A stretch of DNA of 64,000 bases from a candidate division WOR-3 bacterium (GCA_039801505.1 JBDRUV010000002.1:1-64000), one strand, 5' to 3'; shown: positions 1 to 9,338, counted from the first letter of the stretch. A program made the numbers and translations. Notes: a model not told the origin generated them from the sequence alone.

Positions 1-3000
1 ATGAGTTTGAGTTAGAGGTTGTGGTTGGTGCGGTTGATGATTTGGATATTGCTGAGGATTATGTGGTTGGTAGTGGTGCGCATGGTACGACGGTGGTGAC
101 TGGGGCCTTTAGGGTGTATGCGACGGATGCGGCGAACAATCCAGATCCGGATGGTCCTGGTAATACGACCTTATATGGTATTACCTTCCTGGCGCAGGAT
201 TTGCGGGCTGGCGAGTTGGTGATTCCGGCGGCTAATATTTCGTTTGAGCCGGCGGTGATTGACAGTATTGCGCCTGGTCAGTATGTGAGTGTTGTGGTGA
301 GGGTGAATGTGCCTTATGGCACGTATGCTACGACATATGTTGGCAATGTGATTGCGACCAATAATACTGGGACGACTTCTGATGTGGTTGAGGTCCGGTT
401 GACGGTGGAGCCGTCCTACGACTATGATATTTCAGACAACACCGCTAACTTAGTAGAAAATTGGATGACCTTGTCTGGCTTACCAGGAACGATTCAACGA
501 GGTTATTTCGTCGAAGTTAACCCCAACAGTGCTGACCTGAATGTTGATCCGGATCCATTTGGCAATGCTGACCTAAACAATTTATATTGGAGTGTTGGAG
601 ATCTGTTGCATCAAACTAATCCATTAGCTTATATTCCTGCTGCGAATGTTGAATTGTTGGTTTCTAATCCTCATAGTTTACGCTCCGGAGCTTCACTAAA
701 CGTTGGATTAAGGGTGAGTATTCCAAATTATCAATATGCTGGCGTGTATACATCCTGGGTGCGAGTGATTGATGCTAATACAGGAGTTGGAGATTCCTTC
801 CAGTTAAAAGTAATTGTTGAGCCAGTTGAGGATATTGATATTGTGGAGAACTTGATAACTCAAACAGTCGGTGCGGGTGATACTTTGGTTTATCTTGGAA
901 CATTTACTCTAGTAAATCCTGATACAACCTGGAACCCTGATCCAGATGGACCCAGTAATATAGATCTTTATAATTTAATCTTCAGCAGTGAAAACTTAAT
1001 AGATATTACCAATCCCAATAGATACATAAGCGCGAATAATATCTATATTAGAGTAACTGGCCAATTCGGTCCAACACCAATTTCCTTGGCGAATGTTACT
1101 CAGCTTGCCTTGGGTGAATATGCAACCGTAGAGGTATGGGCATCGATTCCTCGCGGAACATACGCTTCAACATATCGTGGCAGCTTAACCGTTCTTGATG
1201 ATGATGGCTGGCCTTCAGATGCGATTGCTATTCAGATTAATGTTAATCCTTATTATGATTTGGATATTTCGGACAATGAGGCGGGTTTAGTTGGCAATGT
1301 GATGCGGTTATCTGGTGTGATGGGTAGTGTGCAGCGTGGGTATTTTAGGATGGTTAATCCGAACAGTGCGGAGCTTAATGTTGATCCGGATCAGTTTGGA
1401 AATGCTGATTTCAGTGGGTTTACGGTGTCGGTGGAGACATTGCGGTATGTGCCGTATGGTGGAGAGGAGGTTTTGTATTATATACCGCCGAGTGCGGTTA
1501 GTGTGGCGTTGCCAAGTGGTTTGGTATCTGGAGGTAGTTACAATGCGTTAGTGACTGTGAATGTGCCGTATAATACGTTTGCTGGGTTGTATCGGGGTGT
1601 GGTGACGGTGACTGGAGTTCCTGGTAGTCCTGGGACGCCTGCGGACAATTTTGTGTTAGAGGTTGTGGTTGGTCCGGTGGACTATTTGGATATAGATTCG
1701 GTTGCGGTGCATGGTGTTGGAGATCATGGTAGTATTGTTACGACGACGAGCTTTAGGGTGTATTCGCGAGATGGTCAGGGTTATGGTAATACGACGTTAT
1801 ATGGTGTGAGCTTTATTGTGAGTGATTTGGTGGCTGGTAATCGTGTGATTCCGGCGTCTAATGTTTCGGTGGTGCCGGCGTTGATTGAGTCGATACCGCC
1901 GGGTAGTTATCGGACAGCGGTGGTGCGTGTGAATGTGCCGTATGGGACGTATGCGACGACTTATAGTGGACTTGTTACTGCTATTAATAATACCGGAAGC
2001 ACATCAGACACGGTAAGAGTATTTGTCACGGTTAATCCGTCGTATGATTTAGATATCGCGGACAACATAGCAAACTTGGTTCGGAATACAATGACATTAC
2101 AGCTAATACCTAATACTCAAGCTAGTGGCCAGTTCTTATTGGTTAATCCTGATCGCAACGAAAACAATTATGACCCAGATCCCTTCGGCAATAGCAACTT
2201 AACCGGAATCCGATACCGCGTTAGTGAAGTACTCACTTCACCAGATGGTTATACCTTATCCGGTAGCGCGATTACATTTACCAATAATCCAACTAATTTA
2301 GCGTGGGGTGCTTCACAATATGTGACTGTTACTGTAAATATTGAACCGTCCCAGCCGTATGCGACTTACTATGGTACAGTTACTGTCTATGATAGTATCA
2401 ATGAAGCTACGGTTATATCTGATCAGTTTACGTTAGAAGTTATTGTCAGGCCACGAGATGCGTTCAGTTTAGCTGATACCATATATCTTACAGGACATGC
2501 GGGTGAATTTGCAACAACTGAGTTCTTTGTGAAAAACATCGGTAATAAGACCATCGATCGAATTGAGCTCTTCCCGATGACTGATTTGGTGAGTGCTGGT
2601 GGCGTGATGATCAGAAAAGAACGTATACAGTTTGCGCCACCGGTCATTATCGATTCCATCCAGATTGGTGATTCGGTTGAGGTTTCGCTCCGGGTCGAAA
2701 TACCACAAGGGGTGCTGCCAACTCGGTACACAGCTAAAGCTAAAGCAATGCAACAACACGGAGATCCTGCAAAGAACTTTGTGATTGTGCTTGATGTACA
2801 ATATCGGCCAGATATTGATGAAGGAATAGTCGTTAGCGAGAATCCGGTACTCAGCAATTATGTGGATATCGGATACATTGGTGAACCAGGTCAGCCAGTA
2901 AAACTTACAATCATGAACATGGCCGCAGAAATCGTCCATACGAAAGAACTGACCGTGGATCCCGGAACGAATTCTGGAGTTTATCGTTGGTACCTGAAAA

Positions 3001-3119
3001 ACGACAAGGAGCAGAATGTTGCGCCGGGTATCTATGTGATCATTACGCAATTTACCACGACTGAGAACGAACAACCGGTCGAAAAGGTCTTCCGGAAGAA
3101 GATCTTAATAGTAAGATAA
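1..3119 (+). CDS. Repeat-module secreted protein with C-terminal T9SS/FlgD-like domain (5' partial)
   Basis: The reading frame is open to the left window edge (first full codon at base 3), and the residues before the first possible GTG at 21 match the same place in later repeats, so the true start lies upstream. The visible ~1038 residues alternate two beta-rich modules of about 140 residues. One type begins near YDLDISDN and the other near VDDLDI; the order is B-A-B-A-B-A, with shared motifs such as NVPYGTYATTY and DPDPFGNAD. The last ~200 residues hold a conserved non-repeat domain and end in GIYVIITQFTTT...KKILIVR, which resembles FlgD-like/T9SS sorting domains. It is probably exported and surface-bound; the ligand is unknown. 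Bases 1-413 and about 1255-1970 use G/T-ending codons almost exclusively, while the modules between them do not (see findings). The repeat family itself is not one I can name. Confidence 0.8.
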   Translation, partial: EFELEVVVGAVDDLDIAEDYVVGSGAHGTTVVTGAFRVYATDAANNPDPDGPGNTTLYGITFLAQDLRAGELVIPAANISFEPAVIDSIAPGQYVSVVVRVNVPYGTYATTYVGNVIATNNTGTTSDVVEVRLTVEPSYDYDISDNTANLVENWMTLSGLPGTIQRGYFVEVNPNSADLNVDPDPFGNADLNNLYWSVGDLLHQTNPLAYIPAANVELLVSNPHSLRSGASLNVGLRVSIPNYQYAGVYTSWVRVIDANTGVGDSFQLKVIVEPVEDIDIVENLITQTVGAGDTLVYLGTFTLVNPDTTWNPDPDGPSNIDLYNLIFSSENLIDITNPNRYISANNIYIRVTGQFGPTPISLANVTQLALGEYATVEVWASIPRGTYASTYRGSLTVLDDDGWPSDAIAIQINVNPYYDLDISDNEAGLVGNVMRLSGVMGSVQRGYFRMVNPNSAELNVDPDQFGNADFSGFTVSVETLRYVPYGGEEVLYYIPPSAVSVALPSGLVSGGSYNALVTVNVPYNTFAGLYRGVVTVTGVPGSPGTPADNFVLEVVVGPVDYLDIDSVAVHGVGDHGSIVTTTSFRVYSRDGQGYGNTTLYGVSFIVSDLVAGNRVIPASNVSVVPALIESIPPGSYRTAVVRVNVPYGTYATTYSGLVTAINNTGSTSDTVRVFVTVNPSYDLDIADNIANLVRNTMTLQLIPNTQASGQFLLVNPDRNENNYDPDPFGNSNLTGIRYRVSEVLTSPDGYTLSGSAITFTNNPTNLAWGASQYVTVTVNIEPSQPYATYYGTVTVYDSINEATVISDQFTLEVIVRPRDAFSLADTIYLTGHAGEFATTEFFVKNIGNKTIDRIELFPMTDLVSAGGVMIRKERIQFAPPVIIDSIQIGDSVEVSLRVEIPQGVLPTRYTAKAKAMQQHGDPAKNFVIVLDVQYRPDIDEGIVVSENPVLSNYVDIGYIGEPGQPVKLTIMNMAAEIVHTKELTVDPGTNSGVYRWYLKNDKEQNVAPGIYVIITQFTTTENEQPVEKVFRKKILIVR

Positions 3120-3134
3120 CAAAGGAGAAAAAAT

Positions 3135-3191
3135 GGCGGTAGTAAGGACTTCTCAGCAAATTGGTTTAGCTCAGGGGTTCTTGCTACCGCC
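3135..3191 (+). promoter_or_regulatory. Inverted repeat just before the porV/ompA ribosome-binding site
   Basis: GGCGGTAG at 3135-3142 is the exact complement of CTACCGCC at 3184-3191. The arms extend to 12 bp with one G-U pair. The hairpin ends immediately before the GAGGAGG ribosome-binding site of the next gene, and an upstream AAAGGAG plus ATG at 3133 opens an in-frame leader. This could modulate translation or be an RNA-stability element; no function is shown. Confidence 0.45.
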
Positions 3192-3204
3192 AAGAGGAGG
3201 CACT

Positions 3205-4638
3205 ATGAATAAAATAATAAGCAATTTGGTATTGACAACAATGCTATTGGGCATTTCTGTAGCCTATGCTGGTACACCTGGTGAAGCGGTCGTCAGTCCG
3301 TTTGAAATTTCGTTTACAGCTCGCCAAACTGCGGTCGGTGAGGCTTTTACGGCATATGCTGACTGTAATTCCTTCTTATATAACCCGGGAACCCTTTCCC
3401 TGCTTGGTTGTGAGTATCTTACCTTTAGTCATAATCGATGGATTTTCGGGTCATCGCAATCATTTATAAGCGGTGGTATACCATTTAAGTGGGGATTTTT
3501 AGCTGGTGGTCTAATATATTTTAATCAGGGAGAAATCGATTTCTGCTCAAATTGGCAGAACCTGGGGGTTAAGAAGGGTAATTATGATTTAGGATTCGTT
3601 TTAGGATATGGTGGTCGATTCCATCGGTTTTTAGGTGCTGGAGCGAATATTAAAATTCTCTATCGTGATTGGTCGGGATATACGATGGCAGCATACGCAT
3701 TTGATCTTGGAGCCGTGGCTCCGGATATCGAATTGCCTTATGGGATTGGCAAACTTAATGCTGGGCTGGTGTTTCAAAATATTGGTCCCCAGGAACGACT
3801 TAGGTATCTAAACTTTAATCAACCGCTGACATCTAGGCTCGGTATATCAGTTCAATTTCCCTCATGGCGCATGTTAGATTTCGTGCTGCTAAGCGATTTA
3901 GCATATCCGATCTACGACGACGGGATAAGGGCAAACTTTGGTCTAGAGATTTGGGGATATGATATTATAGCCCTCCGTATCGGATACCGTCTAGGGTACG
4001 ATGTCCAGAATGCCAATTTAACCTTGGGGGCTGGCCTGAAGTATAAGAATTTCAATTTCGACTATGCGGTGGTTAACTATGGACCGTATTCCGGGCTTAC
4101 GCATCGTTTTACAATTTGTATGAACTTAAGCGAGATAAAACCTGTCGGTCCGTTCCGAACAGTTGACAGAAAATTAGACGAGCTTAATACCAAGACCGAT
4201 AAATTACAAGCCGATGTTACCGACCTTAAACTTTCAGTCGACGAGGTGAAATCGCTCATTAAGACATCATTAAAAACCACAGTTGATTTATTCTACATTA
4301 GGCACTTTCTTAATGTGCTCTTCCCGTTTGATTCTTATCAGATTCCGAAAACGGAATATTGGAAAATTGATGAAGCCATCCGGTTAATCAACGTCTATTA
4401 TCCAGATCAGACAATTATTCTTGAAGGTCATACCGATGTTGCCGGTTCTGATGCTTATAATATGAGGCTTTCCGAAAAACGGGCCCAGGCGGTTAAGGAT
4501 TATATGGTATCGAAAGGCATTCCGGCCGAGCGAATTATAATTTCACCGCAGGGTGAAAATAAACCACTTAATTATCAGACCGGCCCGGGTGTCAAAGGGA
4601 TGGAAAATCGCCGGGTCGTATTTGTATTAAGCGATTAA
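3205..4638 (+). CDS. PorV/UPF0164-like outer-membrane barrel fused to OmpA C-terminal domain
   Basis: The frame is open from ATG 3133, but I chose ATG 3205 because GAGGAGG lies 5 bases upstream and the protein then begins with a clean signal peptide (MNKIISNLVLTTMLLGISVAYA). Residues ~25-310 resemble PorV/PorQ or UPF0164 barrels: an ARQTAVGEAFTAYADC-type start where a functional-site loop and NPG motif follow, then alternating aromatic beta strands. A short coiled-coil-like stretch (~320-355, LDELNTKTDKLQADV) leads into an OmpA/MotB peptidoglycan-binding domain (~370-477) with LEGHTDVAGSDAYNMRLSEK and ENRRVVFV. In T9SS bacteria PorV shuttles cargo at the outer membrane. Here the location between two proteins with sorting-type C-termini supports a related job, with the OmpA domain tying it to the cell wall. 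The barrel family assignment is by resemblance only. Confidence 0.75.
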   Translation: MNKIISNLVLTTMLLGISVAYAGTPGEAVVSPFEISFTARQTAVGEAFTAYADCNSFLYNPGTLSLLGCEYLTFSHNRWIFGSSQSFISGGIPFKWGFLAGGLIYFNQGEIDFCSNWQNLGVKKGNYDLGFVLGYGGRFHRFLGAGANIKILYRDWSGYTMAAYAFDLGAVAPDIELPYGIGKLNAGLVFQNIGPQERLRYLNFNQPLTSRLGISVQFPSWRMLDFVLLSDLAYPIYDDGIRANFGLEIWGYDIIALRIGYRLGYDVQNANLTLGAGLKYKNFNFDYAVVNYGPYSGLTHRFTICMNLSEIKPVGPFRTVDRKLDELNTKTDKLQADVTDLKLSVDEVKSLIKTSLKTTVDLFYIRHFLNVLFPFDSYQIPKTEYWKIDEAIRLINVYYPDQTIILEGHTDVAGSDAYNMRLSEKRAQAVKDYMVSKGIPAERIIISPQGENKPLNYQTGPGVKGMENRRVVFVLSD

Positions 4639-4681
4639 ACTTAGAGAAAGGAGGGCTTATTTTAATAATCAAACAACAATT

Positions 4682-4710
4682 TTTACAAATTACCATAAAA
4701 ACCATATATA
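4682..4710 (+). promoter_or_regulatory. Candidate promoter for the CARDB repeat protein
   Basis: TTTACA at 4682-4687 and TATATA at 4705-4710 are separated by 17 bases. A strong ribosome-binding site, GAGGAGGT at 4713-4720, lies directly downstream, which would leave only a very short leader, so the true start of transcription may be elsewhere. Confidence 0.35.
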
Positions 4711-4726
4711 CCGAGGAGGTAGTTTT

Positions 4727-7700
4727 ATGAGCAACAAATATATTGCAGTTGTAGCTACGATCATGGCACTATTGACGATCGGATACGCGGATACGCTTCT
4801 TTTGGAAAACTTCGACAGTGTGACACCACCAAATCTTCCTTCAGGTTGGGTTGTGATCGATGATAATAGTGATGGTAAAACCTGGGGTCTAAGCACATCG
4901 CATCCTCATACAGCGCCAAATTGTTTAAGATATGTTTATTCGCGGACAAATAGTGCTAATGACTGGGTTTTCACCCCCGGACTTACTTTAGAAGCTGGTG
5001 TTACTTACACGGTGGAATTCTATTATCGGGCTTCTTCACCATCGATGCCTGAGAAGATGAGGATATATTTAGCTACTGCGCAGGATCCATACGCGATTGT
5101 AGGTTCACCGGTGTGGGATAATAACAATATAACTAACACGATGTATCTCCAGGGCATGGCTGATTTCACAGTCGCTACTAGTGGTACCTACTACCTTGGT
5201 TTTCAATGCTATTCAGATCCCGACCGCTGGAACTTGAGAGTTGATGATATCGCTGTATATAAACAGGTACATGATGTTGGAATCGACACGATCTATTCTC
5301 CGCTACCTGGCGTTTATTCTGTTGGGGCGAGTTTTACACCACGATTCTTAGTGCGAAACTATGGCCAGAATACCGGCGGAGAAATAGTATATGCATACGC
5401 CAAGATAATCCGTTATCCGATTGTTGGCGATCCGGAAACGTTATATACTTATGGCGAGACATTACGAGTTGAAGTTTGCACCCCGGTAGAGGTTACCGGA
5501 CCTACTTGGTATTCGCAATATCCTTGTAATCACAAGTTCGTAGCGTGGACCGAAATTGCCGGTGGCGGCGATATGAATCCTGATAACGATAGTAAAGAAG
5601 TTGAATTTGCCATTGAGTACCGCGATGTTCGACCAATTGCTATTACTGTTCCGCCGAGTTATATGCAATGGTGTTCAGAATCAATTCCGACGGCAACGGT
5701 CAAGAACGAAGGACACCAGACTGAGTCATTCTGGGTTTATTTCAAGTCACTTGATGCCTCTAGTCAACAGGAGTATTTAGATTCGTTTTATGTTACAAAT
5801 CTCGGTGCCGGTCAGCAAACTACAGTTACTTTTGCTAAATGGCATTTCCCAGTGTGCCAGCATACGGCTGTGGTTTGGACAAAACTTGACGGCGATGAGA
5901 ACCCAACCAACGATACTATTACTCAGAGCTACACCGTATATTTAATTGACGCCGAAATTACCCAAGTTATTGCCCCTGATACAGTTATTGCTTGTCAGTA
6001 CTTCCCGGTGACGATAACGGTTCATAATAATGGGCCTCATTATACTCTGCAACCCGGCTGGGATATCGTGGTGGATATTTATGACGATCTAAATAATTTA
6101 GTTGCTGAAGAGATTGTATCTATCTCTGATCCGCTGCCCTACTGTTCAACGCTAACGGTCGCCCCAACACTTCATATCCCGAATCCTTGTATTCACCGAT
6201 TAGTAGTCACGGCCAATTATCCGGATGATCAAGCGCCTAACAATAATACTTATGAAAAGACAATCTATGCAGCAAGTATTGATGCGCATCCGGTGGAGAT
6301 AGTTGCGCCGGAGACGGTGCAGATGGGTGTTGATTTTGGTGTGGCGGTGAAGGTGCACAATAATAGTCAGCATTATGTGTTAGAGCCTGGTTGGCCGGTG
6401 TATTTGGGTGATGGAGTTCGGGTTGATACTGAGTATGTGAATGTTGCGCTTATGCCTTGCGAGACGGTTGAGGTGTACTTTACATGGAATTTTGGTGAGC
6501 CTTGTGAGCATACATTGACTGCGACGACTGACTATCCGGGTGATCAGAATGGAACTAATAATGCGATTCAGAAGTCGATTGTGGTTTATGCGTTAGATGT
6601 TGAGCCGGTCGCGATTAATGCGCCTAGTGTTGTGAAAGTTGGTGAGGCGTTTGATGTTACGGTGACGGTGCATAATAATGGTGAGCATTCGGTGGTGCCT
6701 GGTGGTTGGTATACTTATTTAGCGGTTGGTAATTTAGTGCGCGATTCGGTGCTTGTGACTACGGATTTAGGGTATTGTCAGAATGCTGATGTGACATTTG
6801 AGGATGTGGTGATATCTGAGCCTTGCGATCATGAGATTGTGGTTTGGACGGCGCTGGCTGGGGATCAGCGTCCGGAGAATGATACGACAAGTGTTAATAT
6901 TACGGTACAGTATTATGATTGGGCGGTAACTGAGATTTACAATGTGCCGGATACGGTGACTTATTGTGAGGACATTCATCCGTATATTGTGGTGACCAAT
7001 AATGATGTGCATGTTGCGCCGCGTTCGGCAACGGTGCATTATGCGTTATATCGTAATGATCTGTTAATTACTGATGGTTCGATAGTTACTGATGTGATTG
7101 GTCCTGGTGAGGCGGATACGGTTGACTTTACATATCATCCGGATGAGCCGTGCAATTGGCGGCTGGTGGCAACGGTTGAGGCGACTGATGATCAGAATGC
7201 CAACAACGACATGATGACTAAAGACTTCGTGGTAAGATACTATAATGTGGAAGTTATATCCATACTCAATGTGCCTGATACTGTAGATGTTTGTAACTGG
7301 ATCAATGCTCAAGTTGTAGTTCACAATAATGGTGTTCATGTGCCATCTCAAGAAGGCGATGTTGAATTTAGCATTTTAAGGTCTCATGATGGAATTAATT
7401 ACTATCAAGTCTATACTACATCTACACATGTAACTCTTAATTGGTGTGAGCCAGAAACTCTAACCTTCAGCTGGCATGCGGACAGTGCTTGTTGGCACAA
7501 AGTCGTGGTCTATGCTAACTTTACACCGGATCATAATGTATCCAATAACTCCTTAGAAGAGACATTTGTTGTCCGCTATCAAGATGTTGTTATTGCCAAT
7601 ATAACTGTTCCCGGAGATACCGTTATTAGTTGTAATTCCATTATTCCAGTTGTTGAAGTTATAAATAGCGGTGAACATAATGGGCCAGCTGAATGTACAG

Positions 7701-8674
7701 TTCGTATGAGAATCTGGCGATTTGCAACAAAACTTGATAGTCTCTGCCATATTTCACCTGATACTACTAAAGAGATTGTACTGTATGACACCTTTGTGGT
7801 AACAACAGTGGATCCTGGTGTCAACTTAGTGAACATGCCGCCTATCCATTTCTACCATGCCGATGTGTATTGGGTCGGGCATCATCATCGGATTTCAGCC
7901 ACGATCAGCACAGCCAATGATCAAGATCCTGTCAATAATAGTACCAGCAAGCAATTTATCGTGAAAGCCCACGACCATGATCTACAAGTGGATTATCTGG
8001 GATTGCTCTTTGGTAATCAGGTGATCCCGGATTCAATTATTACTGTTGGTATCTCTTATAACCCAATTTCTGTAATCTCGAACTCACCATTCGGTCCAAC
8101 AGCGAGTTTCCGAACCTGGTATAAGATTACACGCATGAAGGACAACGTTACAGTGTATTCGCGGTATCTTGATCGAACGCTCGCTGCCAGACAATATTCA
8201 TGTCTTTACTTCTATTCCGGTTGGGTACCAACCGATTCCGGTTACTACCGCTGCGAAACTTGGATTGTGGCTCGGCCTGGTGTTGACTTAATAGCTGAAA
8301 ACAGCTTCAGTTCCCGAGTCTATTATGCTCGTCTGACAACTAAACCAACCTTAATCAATGAAGGTAGTATTGCAAGTGAAAATTCCAGCTTGCCACAGGT
8401 CTTTGCTTTGGCGCCCAATTATCCCAACCCAGTATTTGGTATGACAACAATCAAGTGGCAGATTCCAGAGGCAACCCATGTAACCTTGGTGATTTACGAC
8501 GCTACAGGCCGCAAAGTGGCTACCCTAGTCAACGAGACTTATCAACCTGGGTACTATGAAACCATCTGGAACGGTACAGACGCCGAGGGTAGAAAAGTGT
8601 CAGCTGGTATCTACTTCTACGAAATGAAGGCCGGAAGCTACTTGGCACGTCGTAAGATGGTTGTATCTCGTTAA
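4727..8674 (+). CDS. Large secreted CARDB-repeat protein with T9SS type A-like sorting domain
   Basis: GAGGAGGT sits 6 bases before the ATG and the protein starts with a signal peptide ending near TIGYADT. Residues ~24-178 form a choice-of-anchor J / cleaved-adhesin type domain (LLLENFDSVTPPNLPSGW; WNLRVDDIAVY). Residues ~180-1110 hold about nine CARDB-like Ig repeats with recurring VTVHNNG, CxHxxV and DQNxxNN motifs; paired cysteines recur between repeats. A module with YSRYLDR and RPGVDLIAEN (~1110-1210) is shared with the giant protein at 44905. The end (~1228-1315; NYPNPVFGMTTI, IYDATGRKVATL, SAGIYFYEMKAG) is a FlgD-like/T9SS sorting domain. CARDB proteins are usually adhesive or structural exoproteins. 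About 6285-7199 (three repeats) switches sharply to G/T-ending codons. Confidence 0.88.
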   Translation: MSNKYIAVVATIMALLTIGYADTLLLENFDSVTPPNLPSGWVVIDDNSDGKTWGLSTSHPHTAPNCLRYVYSRTNSANDWVFTPGLTLEAGVTYTVEFYYRASSPSMPEKMRIYLATAQDPYAIVGSPVWDNNNITNTMYLQGMADFTVATSGTYYLGFQCYSDPDRWNLRVDDIAVYKQVHDVGIDTIYSPLPGVYSVGASFTPRFLVRNYGQNTGGEIVYAYAKIIRYPIVGDPETLYTYGETLRVEVCTPVEVTGPTWYSQYPCNHKFVAWTEIAGGGDMNPDNDSKEVEFAIEYRDVRPIAITVPPSYMQWCSESIPTATVKNEGHQTESFWVYFKSLDASSQQEYLDSFYVTNLGAGQQTTVTFAKWHFPVCQHTAVVWTKLDGDENPTNDTITQSYTVYLIDAEITQVIAPDTVIACQYFPVTITVHNNGPHYTLQPGWDIVVDIYDDLNNLVAEEIVSISDPLPYCSTLTVAPTLHIPNPCIHRLVVTANYPDDQAPNNNTYEKTIYAASIDAHPVEIVAPETVQMGVDFGVAVKVHNNSQHYVLEPGWPVYLGDGVRVDTEYVNVALMPCETVEVYFTWNFGEPCEHTLTATTDYPGDQNGTNNAIQKSIVVYALDVEPVAINAPSVVKVGEAFDVTVTVHNNGEHSVVPGGWYTYLAVGNLVRDSVLVTTDLGYCQNADVTFEDVVISEPCDHEIVVWTALAGDQRPENDTTSVNITVQYYDWAVTEIYNVPDTVTYCEDIHPYIVVTNNDVHVAPRSATVHYALYRNDLLITDGSIVTDVIGPGEADTVDFTYHPDEPCNWRLVATVEATDDQNANNDMMTKDFVVRYYNVEVISILNVPDTVDVCNWINAQVVVHNNGVHVPSQEGDVEFSILRSHDGINYYQVYTTSTHVTLNWCEPETLTFSWHADSACWHKVVVYANFTPDHNVSNNSLEETFVVRYQDVVIANITVPGDTVISCNSIIPVVEVINSGEHNGPAECTVRMRIWRFATKLDSLCHISPDTTKEIVLYDTFVVTTVDPGVNLVNMPPIHFYHADVYWVGHHHRISATISTANDQDPVNNSTSKQFIVKAHDHDLQVDYLGLLFGNQVIPDSIITVGISYNPISVISNSPFGPTASFRTWYKITRMKDNVTVYSRYLDRTLAARQYSCLYFYSGWVPTDSGYYRCETWIVARPGVDLIAENSFSSRVYYARLTTKPTLINEGSIASENSSLPQVFALAPNYPNPVFGMTTIKWQIPEATHVTLVIYDATGRKVATLVNETYQPGYYETIWNGTDAEGRKVSAGIYFYEMKAGSYLARRKMVVSR

Positions 8675-8697
8675 ATCTAATAAGATATACGGCTTTC

Positions 8698-8728
8698 GGG
8701 GCTTGCGCCGAAGAGCAAGCCCCTTTTT
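8698..8728 (+). terminator. Rho-independent terminator after the CARDB protein
   Basis: GGGGCTTGC (8698-8706) pairs perfectly with GCAAGCCCC (8715-8723) across an 8-base loop and is followed by TTTTTA. It sits 24 bases after the stop codon. The terminator of the giant exoprotein at 52514 uses nearly the same stem, GGGGCTTG/CAAGCCCC. Confidence 0.92.
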
Positions 8729-8977
8729 ATTTTATTATTAAATTCAAGACCCCTCCACTGTCCCTATACGGTCCGGGGGACGGAAATCCTAGTGTAAAAT
8801 TGTAGGTGTTGAGGAAAGATTTGCAATAAATAGCTGATAACGAAACAAATCGACAACCAGGAGTTATGGCCCATAGATTATGGGAATGTGGTTTAAGTAA
8901 TGATAAAATATTATTAGGCGTCGAGGAGAAGCAATTCGGAAATTATAGTCAAAACCCAAGGATACGCGCTTGGCTAG
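8729..8977. other. Intergenic region with G/C-rich motif
   Basis: No convincing gene was found. A motif CCCCTCCACTGTCCC followed by TACGGTCCGG near 8750-8780 recurs in related form in the other large gaps of the window (see findings). The remainder is A/T-rich. A 40-codon frame starting at ATG 8866 runs into the neighbouring gene and was not accepted. Confidence 0.5.
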
Positions 8978-9331
8978 TCAACAAGTAACATGAAAGATAG
9001 CGCACTTAGATTTCTGGGCTTGGTTAAAACTTAAAATTGCCTTGGGCGTCGGCTCGACAATCAGACTAATACCTTGTTCCTGTAAATATTGCACTGCCTC
9101 ATCTGTAATTTTTACTATCCCCATCTGGCCACTGCCGACTACAAAAATCTGGGGTTTAATATCGGGCGTGGCTAAAAGCACTTTTAACACTTCTCGTTTT
9201 TCGATTAAGTGATTATCACCAGAAAAATTTCGGTATCGGTCCTCGACTGTACCGTCCGGGTAAATGATTATGTCGGTATTATAGCGCACGCCGTCAATTT
9301 CAATCCAGCCAAAACCAGTTTGAGTAATCAT
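8978..9331 (-). CDS. Mth938-like (DUF498/AAMDC) domain protein
   Basis: The 117-residue product matches the Mth938-like fold family in length and pattern: an early WGxIEIDG strand, the strand YNTDIIIYPDG, the central hydrophobic strand QIFVVGSGQMG, and the end region with ISLIVEPTPKAILSFNQ. These small proteins are widespread; some are linked to respiratory assembly, but the bacterial role is unclear. I chose ATG at 9331 over the TTG at 9334. No Shine-Dalgarno sequence precedes it. Instead the -10 box of its promoter ends only 7 bases upstream, so the mRNA is probably leaderless. It diverges from the MoxR gene. Confidence 0.8.
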   Translation of the reverse strand: MITQTGFGWIEIDGVRYNTDIIIYPDGTVEDRYRNFSGDNHLIEKREVLKVLLATPDIKPQIFVVGSGQMGIVKITDEAVQYLQEQGISLIVEPTPKAILSFNQAQKSKCAIFHVTC

Positions 9332-9338
9332 CAAAAAA

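Noticed and set aside
2423-2857. Antisense frames of 144 and 201 codons opposite the first secreted protein
   Set aside because: They are shadows of a well-conserved coding region and lack ribosome-binding sites or recognisable domains.
6285-7199. The G/T-biased block as a diversity-generating retroelement target
   Set aside because: No reverse transcriptase, template repeat or adenine-specific variation was seen; the bias is synonymous in character.
8866-8988. A 40-codon frame starting with ATG behind AGGAG
   Set aside because: The spacing to the AGGAG is only 2 bases, the frame overlaps the end of the Mth938-like gene, and the product resembles nothing I recognise.
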